Origin: Neocallimastix lanati (nom. inval.)
Taxonomy: Eukaryota; Neocallimastigomycota; Neocallimastigomycetes; Neocallimastigales; Neocallimastigaceae
Assembly: GCA_016946835.1 (NCBI GenBank)
Contig: JACVTC010000513.1
Span: 1 to 21,323, forward strand
DNA: 21,323 nucleotides
Direction of reading: 5' to 3'
The number at the start of each line of letters is the position of its first letter. Within the stretch, counting starts at the first letter, position 1. The position numbers were made by a program, and so were the translations under genes. The notes beneath the pieces were generated by a model. That model did not search any database, had not been told where the DNA came from, and saw only the letters and a list, made by a program, of their open reading frames with translations. Positions 8,944-19,277 of the stretch are shown here, piece by piece.

Positions 8944-9588
8944 AGTTGGTACTTAGATTAAAGGGTAAACTTGGTTGGAAGCCTTTAATCTAATAACCTT
9001 TTGATATTATTTTATTTTTTTAAATTGATTTATTCAAATATAAAATATTATTTTATTATTAAACTTTTAATTAACTATATTTTTATTTAATATGTTTTAT
9101 TATAAAGTTATCAGATTATTTGTAAATAATAATCTTACAAAGATTTAAAAAAGAATATTTTTTAGTTCTTTTATATTTTGAAAAACAATATAAAATATTT
9201 AATAATATATTTTAATAAATACTAATTTAAAGATAACAATATAAAATATAATTTTAATATATAAAGTAATAGAATAATACATATATAATATAAGATAATA
9301 AAAATATATAAAATAATATAATTAATAAAAAACAATTTTTATAAATAATATTCAACTATATTAATTAATATAAAAAGGGATAATGTTAATTAATATGTAA
9401 TACAATATTAATCAATTAATATATTAGGGGTTCAATAATGTATAAAAGGGGTAATATTAATTAATATGTAATACAATATTAATTTGGTTATGAACGGTAC
9501 AAGGATTTAAGGAGTACAAATTATATTTATAATTAAATTGTTATTTTTGTAGTATTAAATATAAATTAATTTGTATCAAATCCTTGAC
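8944..9588. other. Extra ~645-bp segment in solo LTR C
   Basis: Present in this copy and absent from the inverted copy. It is bordered by near-identical 11-mers, AATTCTTGTTA (8933-8943) and AATTCTTGATA (9589-9599). The other copy has one AATTCATGTTA. It contains a perfect 12-bp stem TTAGATTAAAGG/CCTTTAATCTAA (8953-8993) and a 44-bp direct repeat beginning TATAAAAAGGG at 9369 and TATAAAAGGGG at 9441. It is either an insertion with an ~11-bp duplication (Mutator-like elements make 8-11 bp) or ancestral LTR sequence deleted from the other copy. No terminal inverted repeats were seen. Confidence 0.55.
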
Positions 9589-10120
9589 AATTCTTGATAA
9601 AGTTTTCTAACTTAACCCAAAAATTAATCCATTCTAAAAAAAAATTAAATCCATATTTAAGAAAAATTAATTAAATAAAGATAATTAAAATAAAATAATA
9701 ATAAATTAATTAATCATTAATAATTTTAATTAAAAACTAAAATAAATTAATAAATAATATTTTTCTAAAACAACAAATAAACAAAATAATAAACATATTT
9801 AATAAATTATAAACAACAAATAAACAAACTTATAAACAACGCAAAATTAAAATTAAATAGTTAAATAATTTTTTAAGTTACTTTTATTTAAAATAATGAT
9901 TATTTTATTTATTTTATAACTCAACTTTTATAAACAAATTGTAATTAAAATAACATTTTAAAACTTATCTTTATTAACATTTTAATTGTAAATATTGTTT
10001 AATTTAATAATAAATTATTCTTTATTTCTCTTTTATTAATTTTATTATTTTTAATGTAAATAGTTTAAAATCAAAGAAAAATATAAAAACATGTAAATAT
10101 TTCTTATAAATTATTCTTTA

Positions 10121-10372
10121 TTATTAATTAGTTAATAAATTATTATAAATATTTTATTAGTTTTAATAATCAATTTTTTTATGATTATTAATTATTTAAT
10201 AAATTATTATAAATATTTTATTAGTTTTAATAATCAAAAAGTATGATTATTAATTATTTAATAAATTATTATAGATATTTTATTAGTTTTTAATAATCAA
10301 TTTTTATGATTATTAATTAGTTAATAAATTATTATAAATATTTTATTAGTTATTAATAATCAATTTTATTAT
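10121..10372 (+). repeat. Four-unit tandem repeat in solo LTR C
   Basis: Units of 62-64 bp start at 10121, 10185, 10247 and 10310, each containing TTATTAATTA, TTAATAAATTATTATA and a TTTTATTAG core. The inverted copy at about 20170-20365 has only three units, which explains most of the length difference between the two LTRs outside the 645-bp segment. Confidence 0.75.
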
Positions 10373-10657
10373 TAAAATTTAAAATAAATTAGTATAAATA
10401 ATAAATATTCCATTTTATTATTTTATTAGTTTTAACAATTATTTTATTAATTTAAACAAAATTAATTATTAAATAAATAAAGATTAATATTAAAATAAAA
10501 ATAAATTTTTTTAATAAAACATTTTTGTGTTTAATAATAAAACATATTTATTTTTTTTAAATTTCTTAAATCAATTTTATTCAGTATTTATCCTTTTATT
10601 CACTTCTACAAAATTTAATTTTTGTAGATTAAGAATATTAGGTATAAATCAGAGAAA

Positions 10658-11270
10658 TGATGCATGTCCAGTAAAAATAATAGAAAATAATAGAAAAATT
10701 ATTTAGAAAAATTATTAATATAAATATTTATTAAAAATTAATTTTATATAATGAATCTTAAAATATATTATTAATATATTATTAAAGATAATTTATTATT
10801 ATTAATTATTAAAATATTAAATTAAATAATAATATTAAAAATATTAAAAGAATTGTTGATAATATAGTAAAATTAGTTATATTAATTATAACGGAGATTG
10901 AATGTTTAATTAAATTGATGTTAATATTAAAATAATTTTTAAATAATATTAAACAATATGAATTAATAGTTATAAGTAAAAAGTTATGAATATTTATATT
11001 TATTAATTAATTTTAGTGTTTCGATAAATAAAATTTATAAAATTAGTAAAAAATATAATTATGAAAATAATTTATAAATAAATATTTTTTTTTTTTAGGA
11101 ATAATAATAAAACATGTATTTTTTTTTATGATAAAATATAATAAATAAAATAATAAAAGATAAATAAATAAAAAGTAAATATAATTATTGTAATATAATA
11201 TTCTTGGAGTAATTCCCTTTTGCACAAACGCCCAACTAACATATACGGTATTTAATAAAATATCGTATCA
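10658..11270 (+). repeat. 5' LTR of element 2 (613 bp)
   Basis: Direct repeat of 19278-19891. Only T- or A-run length differences were seen. No single clear TATA box stands out; TATAATAT-like sequence near 11195 is a weak candidate. An 11-bp stem with one G-U pair and a 4-nt loop occupies 11243-11268, just before the LTR end. Confidence 0.95.
11243..11268 (+). other. U5 stem-loop next to the PBS
   Basis: ATACGGTATTT pairs with AAATATCGTAT across AATA. Placed directly upstream of the LTR end and PBS, it resembles the U5 inverted-repeat stems that help tRNA-primed reverse transcription in retroviruses and Ty elements. The role is inferred from position. Confidence 0.5.
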
Positions 11271-11274
11271 AAAA

Positions 11275-11291
11275 TGGTGGAGAATCCGGGC
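11275..11291 (+). other. Primer binding site of element 2
   Basis: TGGTGGAGAATCCGGGC starts 4 nt after the LTR. Its reverse complement fits T-stem strand CCCGG, acceptor strand ATTCTCC, discriminator A and CCA. The primer tRNA should start GGAGAAT. It shares TGGTGGAGA with the element 1 PBS but then diverges, so a different tRNA is predicted. Confidence 0.8.
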
Positions 11292-11426
11292 GTGCAAACC
11301 AAGAATATTATGAAATTTATATTTATATTGATATTTACTTTTTAAAAAATAAAGACAATTAAATAATTAATATTAAATTAAAATTAAATAATTAATTTTT
11401 TTATAATAGTAATATATAAATTTATA

Positions 11427-11429
<3 letters not shown>

Positions 11430-11478
<49 letters not shown>
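11430..11478 (+). repeat. 49-nt poly-A run in element 2 leader
   Basis: Uninterrupted A run between the PBS and the twin hairpins. Comparable runs occur in the element 1 LTRs (about 41-42 A) and after element 2 pol. Length may be affected by sequencing slippage. Confidence 0.8.
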
Positions 11479-11479
<1 letters not shown>

Positions 11480-11505
11480 ACCTAAAATTATTATGATTAT
11501 TATTA

Positions 11506-11667
11506 AATAATAATTAAAGGTAACTGGGAGTTCGAACCAGAATAAAAACGAATAAGTCTTTAATTATTATTATTAGTATAGTTAATTTTTTTTTATTATC
11601 ATCTTTATTAGTAATTAAAGACAACTGGGAATTCGGACCAGTATAAAAACGAATAAACCTTTAATTA
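11506..11667 (+). other. Twin leader hairpins with palindromic loops
   Basis: Two related copies about 100 bp apart. Copy 1 has a perfect 14-bp outer stem (11506-11519 with 11558-11571) around an inner CTGG/CCAG stem (11524-11540) whose 9-nt loop contains the self-complementary TTCGAA. Copy 2 has a 9-bp outer stem (612-620 with 659-667 of 11 kb) around CTGG/CCAG (11625-11641) whose loop contains GAATTC. Shared flank AATAAAAACGAATAA or close. Self-complementary hairpin loops in a leader recall retroviral dimer initiation sites. Function is inferred. Confidence 0.65.
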
Positions 11668-11802
11668 AGAAATGATATTATAATAAAAAGTAGTAATAGT
11701 TTAGTATAAAAATTAATATTAAATAATATTTTATTAATAGTATATGTGATAATATTTAGAAAAAAAAAATAATAGATAATATTTTAATAATAATAATAAA
11801 TA

Positions 11803-12150
11803 ATATTTTAGTAATGGTGAATTAAGTAATAATTAATAATAATAAATGATATTTTAGTAATAGTGAATTAAGTAATAATTAATAATAATAAATAATATTT
11901 TAGTAATAGTGAATTAAGTAATAATTAATAATAATAAATAATATTTTAGTAATAGTAATATTTTAGTAATAGTGTATAAAATAAGAATTAATAATAATAA
12001 TAATAATAATTAAATGATATTTTAGTAATAGTGAATTAAGTAATAATTAATAATAATAAATAATATTTTAGTAATAGTGAATTAATAATTAATAATAATA
12101 AATAATATTTTAATAATAGTAATATTTTAGTAATAGTATATAAAATAAGA
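11803..12150 (+). repeat. 46-bp minisatellite in element 2 leader
   Basis: ATATTTTAGTAAT(A/G)GTGAAT units recur at 11803, 11849, 11895 and 11941 (46-bp steps), then at 11959, 12017, 12063, 12105 and 12123 with shorter or irregular spacing. A (TAA)n run of about 40 bases follows. The plus strand has no C from 11660 to 12194. Many short upstream ATG frames are present, none substantial. Confidence 0.8.
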
Positions 12151-12186
<36 letters not shown>

Positions 12187-12283
12187 TATAATAACAATAA
12201 TAATAACAATAATAAAAATAACATTATTATACTCGTAAAAGTATATAAGAATATAATTTCAAATTAAAATAATAATTAGATAA

Positions 12284-13588
12284 ATGGCGGACGCTTCGAA
12301 AATTAGAAGAGACTTACCATACTTAGCAAATTATGGTAAGGACATAGATTCTTGGATAGAAGATTTCAAAAATGTTATGGAAATTTACAACATCGAGGAA
12401 CCAAACAGAATTTTTATTTGGGTAAAGAACGCAGTAGAGGCTGACATAAAAAACCTTTTAAAATCTTTATGTACTACAAGAAATAATGTTAAAAGGTTTC
12501 CCTCATATAAAGAAATCCAGAGAGCCATTGAAGATTATTTAGAAATTACTCAAAATGATAAGTGTTCAATTTTAAAGGCCTTAAAAATAAAAAGAAATGA
12601 GACAATTAAAGGATTTAATTATAATTATTTAACTCTTTATCATCGACTTGACTTGGAATATAAAAAATTAATATGTGTCGATGATTATTTAAATGCTATA
12701 CATGATAGGGTATATGTACATTCTCAAGTAATTTTGGCCAACTGTAAAACATTAACAGAAGCGTTCGAAGTAGCAGAACGTGCAGAAAAAGCTGAAGTAC
12801 GAACTATAACAAACAAAAATTCTCAGAATGTTATGGTATATCAAAACAACATAAATAAAAATAATAACAATTTATTAAATCATCCAATTTATAGGAGCTT
12901 AAGAGAACATGGAAATAATTTAGATAATTCATATCAAGCGTCATCATATGTTATGGGTTATATAAATGAAAACTCCACCAATAATAGAATGTTTACACCA
13001 GGTAGATATAGTAACAATAAAAATAAAAGTTTTAATAATAATAATAATTATTATCACGGAGTAGAACAAATTCAACAAAATAATACTTATGATACAAGAA
13101 GATTCTATAATAACTACGAACCAAAAGCTAGAAAATCAGTTATGTGTTACTCATGTAAACAAGTAGGACATAAAGCTTATGAATGTCCTAATAATAAAAA
13201 TAATGGTAGTAATAGAAATAATAATCTTTATAATATGAATAATAATGATATGGGTAATAATTATAATAATAATTTTGATTATAATAATAATAGTAATAAA
13301 TATAACAATTATTATAATAATAGTAATAAAAATGGCTACAATAATTCTTTTAATGGTAGTAATTATTACTTTAATAAAAATAATAAATTTACTGGAAATA
13401 ATATTGCTAATAGAAATAATCATAATTTTAATGAGAATAATATTCCCACTGGAAATAATAATTTTAATAGAAATTCTAATGGAATAAATCAGGATATTAA
13501 TACTACTAGTTCAAATATTAATAGTAATTTCAAAGCTAATGTAAATAATAATAATAATAATGGAGATAGCTTTAATAATTTAAACTAA
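12284..13588 (+). CDS. gag: Gag polyprotein of element 2, Asn-rich tail
   Basis: A 434-aa Gag starting at ATG 12284 (MADASK). It should form the particle and bind RNA in the cytoplasm. Residues about 1-190 correspond to the capsid-like Retrotrans_gag region and align by eye with element 1 Gag (IKRNETIKGFNYNYLTLYHR against IKRNEKIKDFNVRYRTLYTK). A CCHC knuckle is C288, C291, H296, C301. The segments on both sides of the knuckle, about 205-280 and 303-434, are Asn-dominated with Tyr, Ser and Gly, coded mostly by AAT. Such sequence is prion-like and disordered and might promote condensation; that is inference. The gag stop overlaps the frameshift signal. Confidence 0.92.
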   Translation: MADASKIRRDLPYLANYGKDIDSWIEDFKNVMEIYNIEEPNRIFIWVKNAVEADIKNLLKSLCTTRNNVKRFPSYKEIQRAIEDYLEITQNDKCSILKALKIKRNETIKGFNYNYLTLYHRLDLEYKKLICVDDYLNAIHDRVYVHSQVILANCKTLTEAFEVAERAEKAEVRTITNKNSQNVMVYQNNINKNNNNLLNHPIYRSLREHGNNLDNSYQASSYVMGYINENSTNNRMFTPGRYSNNKNKSFNNNNNYYHGVEQIQQNNTYDTRRFYNNYEPKARKSVMCYSCKQVGHKAYECPNNKNNGSNRNNNLYNMNNNDMGNNYNNNFDYNNNSNKYNNYYNNSNKNGYNNSFNGSNYYFNKNNKFTGNNIANRNNHNFNENNIPTGNNNFNRNSNGINQDINTTSSNINSNFKANVNNNNNNGDSFNNLN

Positions 13589-13613
13589 ATAATGGGAGAA
13601 GGACAACTCCCGT
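13579..13613 (+). promoter_or_regulatory. -1 ribosomal frameshift signal, element 2
   Basis: TTTAAAC at 13579-13585 is phased aaT TTA AAC, directly followed by the gag TAA. ATGGGAG (13592-13598) pairs with CTCCCGT (13607-13613) around an 8-nt loop, with one U-G pair and a 6-nt spacer. The pol frame is open across the site. No convincing pseudoknot partner was found for the loop AAGGACAA. Confidence 0.85.
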
Positions 13614-16600
13614 TAACCAAACCAAACTTCAAACTTATAATAAAAATAATAGTATTAATGAAGAATATGTAAATTTAACATACTCTCCCAAGTTAAATAA
13701 TAATACTATGAAAACAAAAAATAATTATAATAATACTAATGATAATAATTTACATAATAATAATAATAATAATAACTTACATAATAATAATAATAATAAT
13801 AATAATTCATATAATGCTAGTGCAACTTCAAATAATGATGTAATAAATAATGGATATCCTTATAATGATAATTCACATAATTATGATATAAACAATAATT
13901 ATTTAAATAAGAATAATAAAATAAATTATACAAACAGTTTATTTGATGATAATCATACAAGTATTGATAATATTTATTCCAATAATAATAATAATAATAA
14001 CTTAAATAATATAGAATATCTTAGTAAGAATACTAGTAACGGTTATAAATTAAATAATAGTAATCATAACAACATCTATGAAAATGACACTATTAATAAA
14101 CAAGTTAACAATGATGTTAATATAAATAATACTTATAAAAATAATAATGATGATCAAAGTAACAATGAAATTGATTTAAATAGAATTTCTATAAATGATA
14201 ATGAAAAGAAAATTAATAATGAACCTAATTCAAATAATATTTATAATAATTTTGATAATTACCATAATGAGGAAATTATCGCTGTTGCCCAAAAGAAAGG
14301 TAAAAATAATTCAATAAAAATCTCCCCATATACCAAAGAAATAAAGAAAAAGCTTATAGATAATCCAGTTCCAATTATTACAAATGCTATGAAGAAAAAT
14401 ACTATTATGAAAAGAAAATTAAACATTAATAAATTAGCAACTACAGGAACACCTGATATGATAATAGATGAGGGAGGAACGAATGTCAAACTATCAACAG
14501 AAAAAGAAGAAGGTAAAGAATTTAAAGAAAATAAAGATCATAAAAATGTTACTTTCAATGAATCTATTGAAATTTTTGAGGATTCACAACCACCAACTAA
14601 TCAAACAATAACTAATAATAATACAAATAAATTAGAATATTTGGATCTTTCTTATATCAATCAACCAAATATTAGAAATGTAAAAAAAGCGAATAAATTG
14701 AATAAAATAAATGAAATACTGAGCAGTAACAAAGATGATATACCCATCAATGTTAAAAGTTATTCCAAGCCAGAGAAACACATAAAAATGATGGAAGATT
14801 TTAATGAATTTAAAATTAAGGACTTTATCAAGGAAGTAGCATCAACCGAAGTCATAACGAAGTTAGTATATTTGTTAGACCTGTTTCCAAAGTTCAGGTC
14901 AGAATTTACAAAAGCATTAAAATTAACCGAAGGAAAAGAGAAAATAAAGAAAAATTTGAATACATCTTTAATAAATGTAATGACAATTATAAGCCAACAT
15001 AAAGTGATTAAAGTTAAAGGCACTGTGGATAAGAAACCAGCTGAAATTTTCTTGGACTCGTGTGCTAGCGTTAATTTGATTACCACTACGGCTTTAAAAA
15101 AATTTAAAATTAATAAAAATCCTATTGGGAGAATATCCGAAAAAATTTTTCAGGTATATTCCAACAATTCAACTTGTTCAGATATTTATGAACTAAAAAT
15201 ATCTATTGGAAATTACACTTTTATCGATTACTTTAGGAAAATTGATAAGGATGATATCTTTGATATATTAATAGGTATTGACACACTTAAACGAAATAGA
15301 TTTGATATAAATTTAGTTAATGATACCTTATATCATATTGATGAAAATAATAATCCTATAGAATTAGCTTCTTTATTTTATGATGTTAGCTTGAGTCCTT
15401 CTGAAAGTACAAATAGAATTAATGACGAAGAAAATAATATGAATAAGGAGAATAATATAAATAATAATTCTTCTGAAGAGAATAATGGGGATTCTGAAAC
15501 TAGTTGGAGTGACAATGATAATAATAATGATAATAATAATATACTTTTTACATATGCTAAATCAGAGTTACCTAATATTAACATAAATAATTTTAATGTA
15601 AAATTACCTTTCTTTAATAGTGTCGACATCGATAAAGAAAATAATATCAAAATAAAAACGAATAATAATAAGAATGATGATAAAATTGACAATTATAAAA
15701 TAAATGATCATAAAATTAATTCTAAAGTTACAAACAATATAAATCCCATACTACATTCTAAACTTCCATCAAAAATCGATTCTGATCAAAACGGCAATAA
15801 CAAATTAAATAGTAATTATAAATTAGTAGATAGAAATATTGAAAGGAAAGAATATAAGAATAAAACGGTTGATATTACAACACAATTGATTCCATCTCTT
15901 TTATTAATAACTAATGAAGTACTACATAATGAAAACGAGGTTTGCACAGACGACACAATATCTAAACTGGAAATGATTCACTCTATTGTAAAAAAATTAC
16001 CAGAAAATTTGAAAGCTGATGTAGAAAAATTATTTTTAAATTATATTAGTGTTCTTGCACTGAAAACTGACGATTTGGGTTCGTCAAAGCTATATCCTCA
16101 TAGAATTAATTTAATACCAGGAACAACACCTATTAAACAGAGGGCCTACCGTATTTCAAAAGTGCAAGCTGATGCACTTAAAAAGGAATTAATTAAACTT
16201 ATAAATAATAACTTAATTGTCCCTTCTAGTTCTCCTTGGTCTTCTCCTGTAGTACTGGTACCGAAAAAGAATGGTCAAGTGAGAATGTGTGTTGACTACA
16301 GGAAGATTAATAATTGTACATTAAAGGACGCTTATGCACTTCCTTTAATAGATGATATACTTTACTATGTTAGCGGTGATATTTCTATTTTGTCTACTAT
16401 TGATCTCTTCTCAGGGTACCATCAGATTCCTATGCATTCTGATGATAAAGATATCACTTGCTTTACGACCATTTACGGAAACTTTAATTTTGAAGTTATG
16501 CCTTTTGGACTATGCAACGCTCCCGCTACTTTTCAAAGGGAGATGAACAGAATATTTTTTGATTTAATCGGAGTATGTGTTTTTATTTACATAGATGACT

Positions 16601-19060
16601 TAGTTATTTATTCTCCTTCATTAGATCAACACATCAAAGACCTAGAAAAAGTATTCCTCATTCTTGCTAATAATGGATTAAAAGTGAATTTTGAAAAATG
16701 TGATTTCTTTAAAGAAGAAGTTGAGCTCCTTGGTCATACTCTTTCTACTAAGGGTATAAAACCTATGAATTCTAAAATAAAAGTTATTGCTAATTGGTTA
16801 CCTCCTTCTAATTTAAAACAGTTACGTTCTTTCTTAGGGGCAATTGGATATTACCGGAAATTCATTAGCCATTTTACCCAAATTGCTAAACCTTTATATG
16901 ATTTAACAAAAAAGAATGTTCCTTTTGTTTGGTCTACCGAATCTAATAATGCATTTGAATTTTTAAAAATTCGTCTTATTAATGCACCTATATTGTCACC
17001 TCCAAATTTTGATAAACCATTTATTGTTCGTTCAGATGCATCTAAATCAGGAATTGGCGGGGTACTACTTCAGTTAGACGATGACAACATTGAGAAGCCA
17101 TTATATTATGAAAGTAGGACACTTTCCAATTCTGAAATCAATTATAGCATTACAGAACTTGAGGGGCTTGCCGCATTTTACTGTGTCATGAAATTTAAAC
17201 CTTTTCTCACTGGTAATAGTTTTGAGACAATTCTTTATACCGATCATAAGCCTTTAGTTTACATATTTAAAAATAAAGAACCTTCTTCAGCAAGGCATGT
17301 CAAATGGATAACTGAGTTCAGTATTTTAAAAATTAAAGTGTTATATGAAGAGGGGAGGAGGAATGTAGTTGCTGATGCACTATCTAGATTACATTCTAAC
17401 AATGAAAAATATATAATCAAAAATATAAAAAATGATGATAAACATATAAAAAATAAAAATAAAAGAAATAATATAAAAAATTATAATAAAGATGTATTCA
17501 ACCAAGTTATAAATAATGAAATTCAAAATTGTGAAATTAAAAATAACGAAGAAATTAGAAATAAGAAAAATACTAAAATTAATAAAATAAAAGAGTTAGT
17601 GGATGAAATTAAGATCAATAGTAATAATGAAAATTACAAAATGGAATATGAGGAAATTAAAAATAATGTAAATAACATTAATAAGTTTAATAAGTTTAAT
17701 TATAAATTACATAATAATAATAGTGAAAATAATGGAGTGGAAAATAAATTGAATGTGAATTATATGGTATTTCAAACTGAAGAAAATAATAAACATAGTT
17801 TTAATAATAATGATAATAATAATAATAATATTAATCATGTTAATACTAATAATAATGATATTGATGATAGTACTGAAATACTAAATGATTTCTATAAAAA
17901 AATAATAAACCAGAAATTTGTATTAATTGATGGAGTTCAGTATTATAAAGATAATAATGAATTAAGAAAAGTAATATTTAATGATAATGAAAAATGGGAA
18001 CTTATTAGTAAAGCTCATTGTTTAGGACATGAAGGTAACTTTAAAACCTACCATCGTTTGAAAAGGAACTATTATTGGATAGGAATGAATAAGGATATCA
18101 GATTATTTATTAAATCTTGTCATGTATGTCAATTATGTAAACCACAACCACCGAATGTATTTACAGAAGATTTAGCTACACCCCCAGGTCTACCTTTTAC
18201 TCGGGTAGGATTGGATTTAGTTGGACCCTTATACGAATCTTTCAGAGGTAATAAATATATAATAGTACTTGTAGATTATTTAACAAAATGGGTGGAAGCT
18301 GAAGCATTAGCCAAAACAGAATCAGAAGATGTCATTAGATTTTTAAATAATATATTTTCAAGACACGGGATTCCAGAGATATTAATTACTGATAATGGCC
18401 CGCAATTCATATCTGATAAAACAAAAGCTTTCCTAGATTTAAATGATGTCTATGTACATTATATTAGTACTTATCATCCTGCTTCTAACGGAGAAGTTGA
18501 AAACAGGAATAGAGAAATAGTCAAATATATTAGAATTCTTAAAAGCCAATTTAAAGAATTAAGTAAACAAAATCAAGAATGGGATGATATTTTACCTAGT
18601 GCACTTTGGGCTTTAAGAACAACAAAAAATGAAGTTACTAAATTTAGTAGTTTCGAATTACTCTATGGTAGGAAAGACTTACAACCATTTGAATTAGCAA
18701 TTAATATTGACAAAAGATTTCCTGAAGAATCAGAAGAAGAATATTTTGTTCGAAAATTTATTAATCACCATAATTGGATTTCTGAAGCAATCAAAAATAT
18801 TGAAACTGCAAATGAATTATGGAAAGATAGGAGAAGACAGATTAAAAGATTAAGAAGTGAATTCAAACCAGGAGACCTAGTTTTAGTTAGAAATTTCAAT
18901 CGAAGGAAACTAGACCCTTATTATATCGGACCATTAAAAATAGTTAAACAGCAATTTAATACTGTCACAGTATGTGATCCTTATACGAACGAAATTGCAG
19001 AGAGAAACATTCATCTAAAAAATGTAATTCCATATATTAGTAATTTCCTAAATTATAATC

Positions 19061-19065
<5 letters not shown>
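13585..19065 (+). CDS. pol: Pol polyprotein (PR-RT-RH-IN) of element 2
   Basis: A 1,826-residue Pol, numbered from codon 13585, expressed as a Gag-Pol fusion by -1 slippage. Protease: D491 in FLDSCAS, with Cys in place of Gly. Reverse transcriptase: D940 (IDLFSG) and YIDD 1002-1005. RNase H: D1151 (SDAS), TDH and DALSR at 1264. Integrase: H1478, H1482, C1512, C1515, then D1544, D1603 and E1639 (35 residues between), and GPL at 1782. There is no chromodomain. Compared with element 1, about 180 residues are added before the protease, about 160 between protease and RT, and about 140 between RNase H and integrase. All are Asn/Lys-rich and AAT-coded, while the catalytic domains keep normal spacing. 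The first ATG (13708) is probably not used as the start. Confidence 0.93.
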
Positions 19066-19104
<39 letters not shown>

Positions 19105-19236
19105 ATGATATATATATAAAAAAAAAAAAAAAAAAAAAAATTTTGATATATATAAAAAATATAAAAAAAAATATAAAAAAAATATTATAAAATATATAAT
19201 AGTATTATTAGTTTAATAAATATTTTAATATGCTTA
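19064..19236 (+). other. A-rich 3' spacer after pol of element 2
   Basis: The pol stop TAA runs straight into an A tract of over 30 bases. It is followed by two similar blocks of A tract plus TTATGATATATATATA-type sequence, then AT-rich DNA. No gene. Element 1 has no such spacer. Confidence 0.7.
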
Positions 19237-19277
19237 TAGACTTCAAGGGACGAAGTCTAAGCTAAGTGGGGGCATCT
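19233..19277 (+). other. 3' hairpin and PPT of element 2
   Basis: TAGACTTC (19237-19244) pairs perfectly with GAAGTCTA (19252-19259) around AAGGGAC. Alternative outer pairing of GCTTA with TAAGC lengthens the helix with a small bulge. GTGGGGGCATCT follows and abuts the 3' LTR TGAT. Element 1 has a similar GAAG/CTTC arrangement before its GGGGCATCT. Confidence 0.6.

Larger units (their letters stand above)
8887..10651 (+). mobile_element. Solo LTR, family C, forward
   Basis: Matches, in inverted orientation, 19896-20944 over its full length apart from an extra segment at about 8944-9588 and one extra tandem unit. It begins TGATAAATAAC and ends ATAAATCA (TG...CA) and is flanked by the 4-bp direct repeat GAGA at 819-822 and 10652-10655, once element 1 is removed. 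Its first T is also part of element 1's AGAT duplication. The copies differ by scattered substitutions, so it is older than elements 1 and 2. It has no coding capacity. Confidence 0.82.

Noticed and set aside
11043-11225. 60-codon antisense frame in the element 2 LTR
   Set aside because: Low-complexity Phe/Tyr/Ile translation of AT-rich LTR; no support.
11524-11540. tRNA T-arm (GTTCGAA) in the element 2 leader
   Set aside because: No acceptor, D or anticodon arms around it; the feature is a repeated hairpin.
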